The notes under the pieces were generated by a model. It saw nothing but the letters and a program-made list of their open reading frames with translations, was not told the origin of the DNA and did no database searches. This document shows positions 1 through 12,300 of a stretch of 64,000 bases of DNA, one piece after another. Source of the DNA: Apoderus coryli. Taxonomy: Eukaryota; Arthropoda; Insecta; Coleoptera; Attelabidae. Both the position numbers and the translations under genes were made by a program. The DNA lies in the NCBI GenBank assembly GCA_911728435.2, contig OU452200.1, forward strand, positions 37,959,715 to 38,023,714, in the 5' to 3' direction. Within the stretch, counting starts at the first letter, position 1. Each line of letters opens with the position of its first letter.

Positions 1-842
1 TTACATCATTTGACCTACAAACAATAAAAATCTTTAAACATACAGGGTGTCTCACGGATCATTTTGAAAATTTGGTTATTTCTAATGGAACACCCTGTAT
101 ATAATTATATTTTTGGATTAGTTAACTGTTTTGGAGTATTTTGCCGTAACACTTTCCTATACCACCTATCTTCAACTGTTTTTGAATAAATAATTTATTT
201 TGAATTTTTTTATGCCCACATAACAGGTCTTTGGAAAATATTCACCATTCGGTCACCTGAACAGACAGACTCTCGAAATTTTGACGTTAGACGAAGAATA
301 TCTTAGATAAATCAACTATGTTGACAGATTCACCCATAAGGTTACAGGGTGGTCGCAAACTACTGTATTTTTATCTACAAGTAAAAATAGGCATGTCAAT
401 TTTCTGAAATGGAACACCCTATATATTATACAATATTCTGAAAGACAATGAAATTCCCTTTCAAATGATATGCCATGTTCGTATCCCTAAATGGAAAAGT
501 TTCTGAAATAAAAGCAAGTTTCTAGGAACATTGGATTATATCTTTATATTTTAATTAGGTAGCCATGGAACGTCACTAAACCACAGTATAATAAATAATA
601 CAGTATTCTGACTTTCCGCTTGCGAGCCGTCCTGCGCATATCGTCGCGCATGCCGCCATTATGGGTTAAAACGTCACAATAATCGCATTGACGTAGATAG
701 ATACCGTTCACTCCTGTGTTCAATATATAGTTCATTGTCGGCGTGTACGAGAGAAATAAATATTGCGTTTGTAATCTAATTCTGTGTTTTTGGTATAGTT
801 TTCGTGAGAATTAAAAGGATTATATTTTTATTAACGTATCTT

Positions 843-955
843 ATGATTAATACAATGAACAATCAGGGAGGACATGTGTGTGCTGCAAAATGTTGTCCCA
901 ATAAGCGGTACACTTGCTCTAAACATTTTTTTCGCTTTCCCACAGATCCTGTTAG
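843..955 (+). CDS. Partial THAP zinc-finger exon
   Basis: An open frame starts at ATG 843 or, in the same frame, at ATG 855. It ends at a good splice donor (AG|GTGAGT, exon end 955, phase 2). From the second ATG it encodes about 34 residues with a CxxxC pair followed by a histidine and the FFRFPTDP segment, which matches the start of THAP domains (zinc Cys pair, then F-H/R-FP-x-DP). The later Cys and His ligands would lie in a following exon that I could not locate. It sits inside an inverted-repeat pair, so it is more likely the first exon of a transposase than of a host gene. It is antisense within Ltn1 intron 12. Confidence 0.45.
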
Positions 956-1189
956 GTGAGTAATAAGTAGAAATAAAGATGAATACTAGATAATTTTACG
1001 TTTATAACAACTATTTGTATTTGTATATGTTTTTAAACTAAATGAAAGTAAAACATAAACACAAGTTGTCTTGTGGCGAGATAGCATGATAACGCAATCA
1101 GCTAGGGGTTATATTATTGACAATATAAATATGGCCCTTGTTTGACTAAAATTGCTGAGAACAGGATTCAGTTGATGCAGAATTCAGGC

Positions 1190-1715
1190 ACACGGCTTGT
1201 ATGTGGAATTCGTAGGGGTGAAAGAGGCTAGCAATAAGATTAAGGAAATCGGCTGGTTAAGAATGAAACAACGTCGGATTTTCATTCACTAATTTTGATT
1301 AATAAAAACCATCAGATGGAAATAGGCGGAATACTTATATGAAAGATTGAAGTTCCGGGGATCGGTGTATGATGTGAGTATACCTCATAAAACTGTCATT
1401 ACGCCACCGCTAAACTCAACATCAATCTTTGAGCGGTCATTTTCCTATACGGTTTCAAAATATTACAACGCTCTACCGGAGAATACAAAAAGTTTACAGG
1501 GGTTTTCGTTTAAGAGCGCTGTCTGACACGTAATAGAAAAATTAATTTGTAAACATACGCTACTTACTTAATTTGGCCAGCGATGTAAAACTATTTTCAG
1601 CTAGGTTTGAGCTAAAATATAAGTTACGTTTAGGTTAAGTTAAGAAGCACTGCTTCAACTTTTAAAAAAATGTCTTTTTTACTAATAAAGTCTGTATTAT
1701 TGTTGTGTTTATTAT
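1190..1715 (+). mobile_element. LINE 3'-end remnant
   Basis: Broken plus-strand frames give a typical non-LTR C-terminal tail. Around 1225-1330 the pattern is GWLRMKQRR...H. Around 1390-1525 the pattern is a serine/phenylalanine-rich stretch (SFSYTVSKYYNALP) ending in a stop near 1528. At least one frameshift separates the two. A 3' UTR follows and ends near the AATAAAG at about 1684. The tail resembles the one at 7497-7690. It is a dead fragment lying inside the THAP-bearing TIR element. Bases 1716-1910 show nothing further. Confidence 0.55.
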
Positions 1716-2155
1716 TATTAAAAATCACCCAATCATGTCAACATTTAACTGATACCACCACTCAAGGCTGTTTTCAATCACTATGACACACCACAAATAT
1801 TTCTGAAATTGACAGCGATATTATTATGTACTTAAATATTTTTACAAAAATGAAAATACAGTACTGTGGTTAGAAACCGAAAACTATAATTATTCTTAGT
1901 CAGGACCTGACTTGTAACCCAAAATGGCGGCGTCATACGTCACAGTTTATTTCAAAGTGCCAACGTGGAGTCGGAATGCTGTACTTATTAATGCTGTGAC
2001 TAAACGTCATTATTATCCATGGGAAATGTGACAAAATTATAGAAAAATCATGCAGAAGGTTAATGACCCGAATACTAATTAACAACCAGCGCTGAAGTAG
2101 ATAAAAATATTGTTTCCTTATCTGAAGCTAAATATCGTGAATTTTTTTTTATTCA

Positions 2156-2647
2156 TTAAATTATTTTGTATTTTGCTTGTAAATCAGGATACATTTCATT
2201 AAACTTGCTGAATGTTCTTTCTATAATTTCGTCACATTTCCAACGAATAATAAATACATTCATTAAAACTTCATTTGAGTAACTGTTATACCGCCTTAAT
2301 GCGGCAAGAAAGGATTGGGTGGAAAGATCAGAGGCTAGCTCTAAATGAACAGCCTTTGTGGCCATGCAAACAAAGAGACAGATGTAGGCTTTCGCAGTTC
2401 GCACACCTCTGTGGTTCGACATGGTGATCCTGAACGGACCCGCGAAGTCAACCCCTGATCGCAAAAAACACTTGACACTAGAAACTCTTGCGTAGGGTAA
2501 ATCACCCATAGTTTGCGGTGGACAAGATTGTGGTCGCGTCCGGTAGCATTGAACACACTTCGACAGGACTCGTTGAATCACACGTTTGGTTTGTAATTGC
2601 GGATAGCTAGAGAAAATGGATTGAAGGCAGATTTTAAATTGATTCAA
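2156..2647 (-). mobile_element. BEL/Pao LTR retrotransposon integrase fragment
   Basis: A 163-residue open frame matches the N-terminal half of a BEL/Pao integrase. It has the zinc-binding CVQCYR segment (about residues 31-36), then MGDLPYARV, then GVDFAGPF with the first catalytic aspartate (about residue 68), then KAYICLFVCMATKAVHLEL and a DLST..FLAALRR segment. The frame then runs into unrelated sequence, so the second aspartate and glutamate are missing. No protease, RT or LTR pair is visible. The sequence to its right (2648-2900) holds a TATGGTGCCGTGA stretch that looks like BEL primer-binding flank in the opposite orientation, suggesting rearrangement. I rate that last point as weak. 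Confidence 0.8.
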
Positions 2648-3320
2648 GAAATGAGGATATAATAAATAAAAGAGAACGAGGCCTTAGGACTCACCTATTT
2701 TGTCTATCAAAGATTTAACTTTACTTCTTATATGGTGCCGTGATCTTCTGGCCGGCCAGCCTCTTTCTTCTCTTGAAAAGTCTATCCAATTTTTACACAT
2801 AAATAACATACAGTACATACACGAACACTTCCAAATTACGGAGGAATTAAATTGAATTATGAAAATTATGTTGATGATAAGAATAACTAGATTTCGAAGG
2901 TCTTTCAGAATATTTTATAATATACAGGGTGTTCCATTTGAGAAAATTGACTTATGCCTATTTTTACTTGTAGATAACAATACAGTAGTTTCGGACCACC
3001 CTGTACACTTATGGGTGAATCTGTCAACATAGTTGATTTATCTAGAATTTTCTTCATGTACCGTCAAAAGTTCCAGGTGACTAAATGGTGAATATTTTCC
3101 AGAGAAACAATTATTGAAGATAGGTATAGGGAAGTGTTAGGACAAAATACTCCAAAACAGATAAGGAAACCTAAAGTATAATTATATACAGGGTGTTCCA
3201 TTTAAAATAAGAAAGATATCACACTGATGATGTTCATAGGGGTTTTTTTGTTGTAAGTAAGTTAGTTCTAAGTCAACTTGTTAAATTTTCAGTATAACAA
3301 CAATATCTTCGATACCATAC

Positions 3321-6300
3321 CTCATTTCCGCTAACAGACTATTAACAATCTCACTATTGTTCACCATAGCTACTCTAAACTGCTCAAACGTCAATCCCTT
3401 GCAATTTGGAGTGTCTGAATTCACTATCTCCGTATCAATTTCAATGATACCAGGTGCAAGTCTTAGTAACATACTATAACCCCATAACTGTAGCGCGCAC
3501 ATTGATGAGTTTAGTAATACTATGGCTTTCTTAAAGAATTTCGTCCATTTGGGGTAATTCTCCACTTGTCTAAACATCAGTTTATGGTTGAAATGTTCGG
3601 TAACTTTGCCGAAACCCTGGATTAAGGATTGAAAATGTATCGAAATATTTGATTTCTCAGTAAATTGATCTGAAACAAAAATATTTGTAGCTTGCTCTGC
3701 TACTTTTTGGCCATGAGAATTAATAATTGTTACCTGCAAAATGTAGCCACAACAGAGCGAAATCAGAGTGAATACTGTCAACAATAACTTCATTCCATTC
3801 GTTAATGTATTTGTTCTTTTCATCTTTTTCCATCAAGAGTTTCATTTGATTTTCTATTGCTACATACATGTCCGCCACTGCTACAACTACTGCTTGATAC
3901 TAAAAAAGATTTGAAAGAGAAAAATTGAAAAAAGTCCACTCCGGGTCAGACCCAAGTCTCTTGTTACCGAACTGGTACTTTAAGCTACTTATTGCGTCCA
4001 CAGCAAAATTTATATATATATATACAGGGTGTCCTACGGTGGCAACCCATTAGATTATTTCAGAAACTACTTCGAATTGAATTTTGAAAATTTCAGGGTC
4101 TATATTGTCAAATATGCTCTACTCAAATAATATAATAGCAACGGCATAGCACTTCCGGTTATACCGGAAGTTGATGGCAACTTTGTTATTTTAAATGAAA
4201 CACCCTATATATTATTACATTTTTGGATTCTAAATAAGATTTCAGACATATTTCATGTATCATGTCCTATAACTAACGTCAGTCATTTTTGACTTATATC
4301 AAGATTTATGTCAAAATTGACAGTTTAGGGCTCCATAAGAATTCCGTTTTTTCTTTGTAAATCAGTATTTAATAATTATTTTGCAGGTATTTTCTTATAA
4401 GGTGGGATCTTCTTTTTCGAATTGACAAGACATTTTCTGATTAGTTTATACAGGGTGGTCAAAAAATTGTATTGAAAACGGTTCAAGAAAAACAGTTGAA
4501 AGTCAATTTTTTCCAATGGCATGGGTATATTATTATTATTTTATCTTCCGTAGCATTAAAAAATAATGCAATTTTGTAATAGGTTATCATTTTCTAAAAT
4601 GTATAGTTTTCGAAATATCGTCATTTTAAATGGGGGTCATATCGAACAATTAAATTATTTTTGTATCGTTAGTTGATTAACTTTTTTTAGTTGAAAATTT
4701 ATTTAGTTTAATCTTCTGTTCATTTCTGCTGTATTATTTTAAATTTTAGTCTTAGTTCATTGTAATACTTGATTTGTATACCTCCCAACCTGCTCTAAAT
4801 GATTTCTCAAAATTCTTCCTAATTTCTCTAGTCATCGTTAGCAAATGGGGGTTCCTCTCGTTTAATACTCTACAGGTGATATTAATCACTTTATTTTATT
4901 CTCCATGAATTAATAATAAATTTATAATATCAATAAGTATTTTTCATTTTTATTAATTTGACGTTTACTTTGACGTTAAAATGACCATAATTTCATGGCT
5001 AACTAAATTAATTAGCTAGCTTCCAGAGAGACAACGGTAGGCGCTGCAGAAAAATTTAAAATGACGATATTTCGAAAACTATGCATTTTAGAAAGTGATA
5101 ACCGATTACAAAATTGCATTATTTTTTAATGTTAAGGAAGATAAAATAATAATAATATACCCATTCCATTTGAAAAAATTGACTTTCAACTGTTTTTCTT
5201 GAACCGTTTTCAATATAATTTTTTGACCACCCTGTATAAACTAATCAGAAAATGTCTTGTCAATTTGAAAAAGAAGATCCCACCTGATAAGAAAATACCT
5301 GCAAAATAATTATGCAATACTGATTTACAAGGAAAAACGGAATTCTTATGGAGCCTTAAACTGTCAATTTTGACATAAATCTTGATATAAGTCAAAAATG
5401 ACTGATGATAGGTATAGGACATGATACATGAAATATGTCTGAAATCTTATTTAGAATCCAAAAATGTAATAATATATAGGGTGTTTCATTTAAAATAACA
5501 AAGTTGCCATCAACTTCCGGTATAACCGGAAGTGCTATGGCGTTGCTGTTATATTACTTGAGTAGAGCATATTTAACAATATAGACACTGATATTTTCAA
5601 AATTCAATTCGAAGTAGTTTCTGAAATAATCTAATGGGTTACCACCGTAGGACACCCTGTATATATATATATATATAAATTTTATTTTATAATATTTCGG
5701 CTAAATATATTTAAACTATTGTGTGTAAGGTTTTGGGCTGTCAGCCTATCATCCATATATATATATATATATATATATACAGGGTGTTAGTAAATAAATC
5801 CGACAAACTTCAGGAGGTAATTCTGCATGAAAAAATAATGACAGTTTGCTATATAAACACATGTCCGCAAATGCTTCATTTTCTGCTGAGATACAGTTAA
5901 AGTTTTTCTTAACTGAAGATTTATTGATTGCTCTGAAACCAGTGGAGATATGCAAATGAAATTTAGTGGGTTTTAAGAGGTAGTTATTGCGCATTTTTTG
6001 ACATGCAATTAAGAATTTTTTGTTCATCAGTGGCGAGCATACGGGTAATGATCTCAACTTTTTTGAAGAAAAAAAAAAGGTCCGCCACTGGAATTTTTCA
6101 AATTAAAAATCATTTTGGAATTCCTCGTTCAATTTGTGATAAAAAAATCTCTCTTGCTTTTTTACCGTAGGGGGCATTTGTGCAAAAAAAATAAAACATC
6201 TCGCGGCGACGTTAGTAGGCTACTGTCAACATTCTGTTAAATACGAATATTTCAACGAAATGTCAAATTAGCGTTTCTTTATTATTAGTGTTATTTTCTC

Positions 6301-9300
6301 TTATTGTTTATTGTATTAAATTGTTCTTGATAATGAATTAAAAAAATGAAAAATCCGGGGTAAGATGTTTTATTATTTTGCACAAAGACGATGCCCCCTA
6401 CGATAAAACAGCAAGAGAGATTTTTCATCACAAATTGAACGAGGAATTGCAAAATGATTTTTTATTTGACAAATTCCAGTGGCGTACCATTTTTTTCTTT
6501 AAAAATATTGAGATCATTACCCGTATGCGCGCCACTGATGAATATAAAATTCTTAATTGCTTGCCAAAATGCGCAATCACTACCTCTTAGAACTCACTAA
6601 ATTTCATTTGCATAAATATCTCCACCGGTTTCAGAGCAATCAATAAATCTTCAGTTTTTAAGAAAAACTTTAACACCCCGTATCTCCGAAAGCATTTGCG
6701 GACATGTGTTTATATAGCAAACTGTCACTATTTTTTCATGCAGAATTACCCCCTGAAGTTTGTCGCACTTATTTACTAACACCCTGTATCTATATTAATT
6801 TTCATTAATCTCAACGAAAACACCTTTTACCACTTTACCAAAACACTTTTTTTTATTCTCGACGCACGTTTCGCTAACAATATTAGCATCTTCAGAGGAG
6901 AATTATTTTTTATTCTCCCCTGAGGATGCTAACATTGTTAGCTAAACGCGCGTCGAGAATAAAAAGTGTTTTGGTGAAGTGGTAAAACGTGTTTTACACC
7001 AAAGGTTCTACTCATCTAATTTTAAAATAATTAATTTGTTATTTATTATTAACTTAAAATCTACAAGATTTGTCATTTCCTTCCTAATTTTAATTTAGTT
7101 TTAGTACCACCGCCGCTTTGCTTCCTCTGTGGTAGCAAAAACAATTACTAGCATTCTACGAAAGACGATGGTCGTGTGTGAGTCGAACCGCTGTTAACGC
7201 TTCTTTAACCCGCTGTTATAAAACCGTTTATTTTCGTGTGTGTGTAATCAGCTGGCCAGCTTCAGCAGAACCGCCAAACATCAAGGTAGGAACTAAAAGG
7301 TCTCGTTTTTTTATGTTCTTAACTTAATTTATCCTCCTGAGTTTTTAGTTTTTATTTAATCATTCTCATTGTTGCCCTACGCGAAAACCAAGGTGTAATC
7401 GTTTCTACTCAACTTCAACTAGAGTTAAATATCACTTGGCTTGTTTTGTAAGGAGATTAGTTGCTCTGAATGAACCTCAATATCTGATAAAAAAAATTGA
7501 CATATCGACATGCACAGCACGGCTTAGCTACGCGAAATAATCCTATGTTTTCAATACCTAAACACCGTACTACCACCTTTAAAAGGTCTTTCTCATATAA
7601 CGTGCCGAAAATATACAATGAATTGCCTTTGGACATTAAAGCAAAATCAACGTTTTTATTTAAAAAACATGTGAAGGATCATTATCTTTGATACTAGTGA
7701 TTGTATTTTTCAAATGAATCTTGATTGTTTGATGCAAGTTTACGGTGTACTTTAGTTTAGTTTAGGGGTATTGTGAGAATTTGTCTGTTTATTTCATGTG
7801 GGATTATTATTATAACGTTTTGTATGCTCGGTAAAGTAAACAGCTATGCTGACCTTCGCCGAGCTTAAAATAAAGGCCTTTATTATTAATCCCGCACATT
7901 CCACTACTGGCATGTAAAAATAACGATAACAGAAGAATTCGACAGGTTATGGACCAAGTAGTAAAATAATATAAATCCTACTTTGATTTTAACAATTTTC
8001 ATAAATTGAATTGACCTGTGTTATTATTCTTTCCAGCCAGCATTCTCCTCATTCTCTTCAGATCTGAAAACAGGAAAAAGTTACTGGGGGCTAAATTTGG
8101 AGAATACAGTGGGTTCAATTTTGCCATAGGCTTCATCGATTTGTGACACGGTGCATTGTCTTGGTGAAACACTTTTTTCTTTTGCAAATGTAGCCGTTTA
8201 TTTGCGATTTTTGTCTTCAATCGATCCAAAAGTGCACAGTAATAGTCGCTGTTGATGGTGGTTCCTTTTTGGAGGTAGAAGATGGATATTATTCCGTTCG
8301 CATCCCAAAATACAGACGCCATCACCTTATCGGCCGACTGTTGCGTTTTGCTCGCTTTGGATTCGGTTCGTCGCTTGCTGTTGCCTCAGCTGACTGTCCT
8401 GGTGTGTAATGTTACATCCATTGTCACATATCGACGATAGAATTCCATTTTGTTGCGGTTTAACAGCGCCAAATACTCCTCTGAAGTATCAATTCGTTGT
8501 TATTTTTGGTCGACTGTGAGCTCACGCGGCACCCACTTAGCACAGAGCTCGAAATTCACTTTTTTCCATTTTTTTTTTCAATAACAAAAGTTGCTTCACA
8601 CAAAATGCTATAACTCACGAATTAAAAGTCAGTTTGTGTTAGAATACACACTGTATATTGTAATACACACTGTATATGTTATGTGACATTATATTTTTAA
8701 TATGTTGTATGATAATAAGTTGTCAATAAATATTCTAAACAGTCAACATCAGTAACTTAACTTTACTGCAAATAAGCACTCTGCTAATAGGTTATGGGCC
8801 TACAAAGTTATTTTAAAATGTTGAACATTTAGTTTAAAAAGTAAAAAGTGTGAATATAGTGAAATTTGAAGAAAAAAAACTTTAAAAATTAAATAAAAAA
8901 AATTTGACAGTTCCGATCAAAAAGTGACAAATTTTTTTTCTGAAAAATGACGACTACTGAAGAATTACAACAACAAATTGAGGATTTAAGAAGACAACTT
9001 GAAGGTAGGAACACAAATAAGTCCACTATAATTAGTACATCAGTTGGCGGTTTATCTGAACTTAAACATTTAGAAGGAAATACTAATTATACTGAATGGA
9101 AATTTTGGATGAAAAATTTTCTTATTGATGCTGGACTCTGGTGTTGTGTTGAACCAAAACCTAATCAAGAAGTAAATCCTGAATTAGATCAACGTGCTCT
9201 TGCAAAAATTAATCTTTCTCTTAAACCGAATGCTGCGTCAGAAACGAGAAAAGCAAAAACTTCAGCCGAAGCTTGGTTAAATTTACAAAGAGCGTATGAG

Positions 9301-12300
9301 GATTCTGGAATCGTAAGGTTAGTTGGATTATATTCAAGTTTATTTAGAACAAAATTTGAAACGTGTTCATCTATGCAAGCTTATGTAAGTGGAATAATAA
9401 AAATTGCCGAACAGCTAGAAAATATAGGCGAACCCTTTAAAGATCATGTTGTTGGTGGGATTATTTTAGGCGGTTTACCAAATGAATACAGACCTCTAAT
9501 CATGGGTATACAAGGCTCTAAACAGACCACAACGACAGAATTTGTTAAAAATTTATTACTTCAAGAAAATATTCAAAATTTAAGTAATAATCAGAAAACA
9601 AATTCAGAAGAAGCCGCATTTTCAGGAAAATATCGATATGGTAAGAAAACTCATAGCAAATTTAAGGGTCCACGCTGTTACAATTGTAATGAATACAGTC
9701 ATAAAGCGAATGTTTGTCCAAAACCAAAAAGAAAGCCTGAAGCAAACTTTGCTATGGCGTGTGAAGACTTCCAGTCAAAGAAAGACCAATGGTACATTGA
9801 TTCTGGTGCCACAGCTCATTTTACTAATAGTAAAAATTTGATTCAAAATTTTCAGTACATTAGTGACAGAGAATTGGCTGTCGCAAATGGAGAAAATTTG
9901 AAATGTATTGGTCAAGGCGAAGTAGGAATTAGTTTACCGAACACGCGGATTGCTACAATTAAAGATGTTATACTAGCTCCTGAAATAAAGCTAAATTTAC
10001 TGTCAGTGAGCAAAATTGTAAGCACAGGAAAAACGGTAATTTTTGACAAGAAAAATGGTTGTCGAATTTCTGAGAAAAATATTTACTTGAAGCAAGAAGA
10101 TATTTTAGCAACAGGCACTGAATTAAATGGAATGTATCAGCTAAATCAGTCTATACTTCAAGCAAATTCCGCGAATAATAAGAACTACAACTTATGGCAT
10201 CGTCGTCTTGGACATTTAAATCCAGCAAGTATGAAAATATTACGAAATCTAGTAACGGGTCTTCAATTTACTGATTTAAATGCGGAAAACAATCGATGTA
10301 AAGTATGTGTTCAAGGAAAATTAAGCAGATCACCATTCAGAAGCATTGAAAATAATCGTTCCAGTTGTTTACTTGAATTGGTTCACTCCGATTTGTGTGG
10401 TCCAATGCAAACAAATTCACTAGGTAGGGCAAAATATTTTTTGACTTTCACTGATGATTTTTCAAGAATGACATTTGTTTATATGCTTAAATCAAAAGAT
10501 GAATTCGCAGATAAATTTTTAGAATACAGACATTTTGTAGAAAATCAAACTGGTCATCGTATCAAGTGCATCAGAACAGACAATGGCACTGAATATGTGA
10601 ACAATAGATTTTCAAGTATCCTAAAAAAATACGGAATACATCATCAGAAAACTGTACCATATTCACCTCAGCAGAACGGAGTAGCTGAAAGACTCAACAG
10701 AACGTTAGTCGAATATCCACGAACCATGTTAATTGAGTCATCACTACCTACTGAGTTTTGGGCAGAAGCGATAAATACGGCCGTCTACTTGAAAAACAGA
10801 GCCCCTACAAAAGCACTGAAAAATTCTACACCTGAAGAAATCTGGTCCAATAAGAAACCAACCGTCTCATACTTTCATGTGTTTGGTTGTAAAGCACTGA
10901 TACATATACCTAAAGAAAATCGCAACAAATTTGATAGAAAAGCAGAAGAATATATTTTCGTTGGGTACAGCGAATGTTCGAAAGGCTTCAGATTTATCCA
11001 TCCAAAAACAAAGAAACTGAAAATTTCCAGAGACGCGACGTTTTATGAAGATGAGTATGTATTTCAAACAAAAGACGATCCTGGTATTTCTTCGCAGCCA
11101 AATATTGATAAATTGTTCCCAGAGGAAGTTCAACACTATTTAGAAGTTATCGAAAATACTGTTGAAGGGGGGAAAGAACAACAGCAACAATATCCTGAGG
11201 CAGAAGAAATAGAAATCGAAGAAAGCAGATCAGAACATGATATCAAAATTGACAAAAGTGTAGAAGACACAGAATCAACTGGCGAGTTACCAGAAAGTGA
11301 ACGCCGCAGGACCACTCGAATTTCTAAGCCGAACAAAAATATTTTTAATGAGAATTTTGTCTGTGAAGCATTCTTAAATATGCTAGAACCTAAAACTTCT
11401 GAGGAAGCATTGAATTCTGAAGAACGGGATGAGTGGAAAAAGGCTATGGATGAAGAAATTAAGGCACATGCGGAAAATGGAACATGGAAGTTATGTGACT
11501 TACCCCCAGGTAAACAAGCAATTAAATGTAAATGGACATTCAAAAGAAAATTGAACCACAACGGAGATATCGAACGCTACAAAGCTCGTTTGGTTGCGAA
11601 GGGGTACTCTCAACGACCAGGTTTAGACTACGAAGAGACCTATTCACCAGTAGTCCGTTATAGTTCAATCAGACTTCTTTTGTCGCTAGCAGCTAAATTT
11701 GATTGGGATGTTGATCAAATGGATGTAGTAACTGCATTTCTAAATCCAAAAATTTCAGAAGAGATTTATATGCAGTTACCTGATCAAACATACTGTCGAT
11801 TATTAAAGGGATTGTATGGTTTAAAGCAAGCGAGCCGTGTTTGGAATAAAGAGTTGGACTCTGCAATTAAACAATTCAAGTTCAAACAATCCAAACTTGA
11901 TCCGTGTATTTATTTTAAACAGAATGGAGAGAGTCTCGTCGTCATCGCCGTATATGTAGATGACTTACTCATTTTCTCAAATAATCAAGGTGAAAAAGCA
12001 GATATAAAATCCGCACTCATGAGAAGGTTCAAAATGAAAGATATGGGAGAAGCTCATTATTGTTTGGGAATGAGAATTATGAGAAATAGAGCTGAAGGAA
12101 CAATTACGGTTGATCAAGAAAAATATATAAATGAATTGTTACAAAGATTTGGGATGCATGACTGCAAACCTGTACAGACTACGTTTGATCCAAATCAAAA
12201 ATTAACAAAAGATATGCAACCAAAAGACGAACGAGAAAAAGAAGAAATGTCCAAGATACCGTACCAGGAAGCCATTGGGAGCATAATGTATGCTGCACAG

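Larger units (their letters stand above)
555..2035. mobile_element. TIR element carrying a THAP-type first exon (probable DNA transposon remnant)
   Basis: Two diverged inverted blocks bound this segment: about 560-720 and about 1910-2030. Both contain CCATGG, then AACGTCA, a stretch resembling CACAGTATTAATAA, and further in GCCGCCATT with TAACCC. The left block is followed about 120 bases later by a THAP zinc-finger exon on the plus strand. THAP domains are the DNA-binding part of several DNA transposases (P element, THAP9) and of domesticated proteins. The rest of the transposase is not visible and a LINE tail occupies much of the interior, so this is likely a deletion derivative. The inverted repeats are imperfect and the family is not identified. 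Confidence 0.5.
84..3208. repeat. Long inverted-repeat pair enclosing composite insertion in Ltn1 intron 12
   Basis: Bases about 84-440 and 2920-3208 are diverged inverted copies of each other. Shared landmarks are the end motif ACAGGGTGTTCCATT, a block mentioning the same ACCACCCTGTA core, and the ATGTTGACAGATTCACCCATAA block read in opposite senses. The arms are about 300-350 bp. The interior holds a smaller TIR element with a THAP exon, a LINE tail and a BEL/Pao fragment. The ACAGGGTG-type end recurs in several foldbacks in this window. No transposase was recognised, so the superfamily is unknown. Bases 441-555 and 3209-3320 hold nothing else I can identify. Confidence 0.6.

Noticed and set aside
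3281..3823. A 180-residue frame with a signal-peptide-like N-terminus
   Set aside because: The first 40 residues are an out-of-frame reading of Ltn1 exon 11 and intron 11. Only the part after 3669 is real coding sequence (Ltn1 exon 12).
11136..11561. Minus-strand frames inside the copia element
   Set aside because: They are shadows of the gag-pol frame and carry no recognisable domain.
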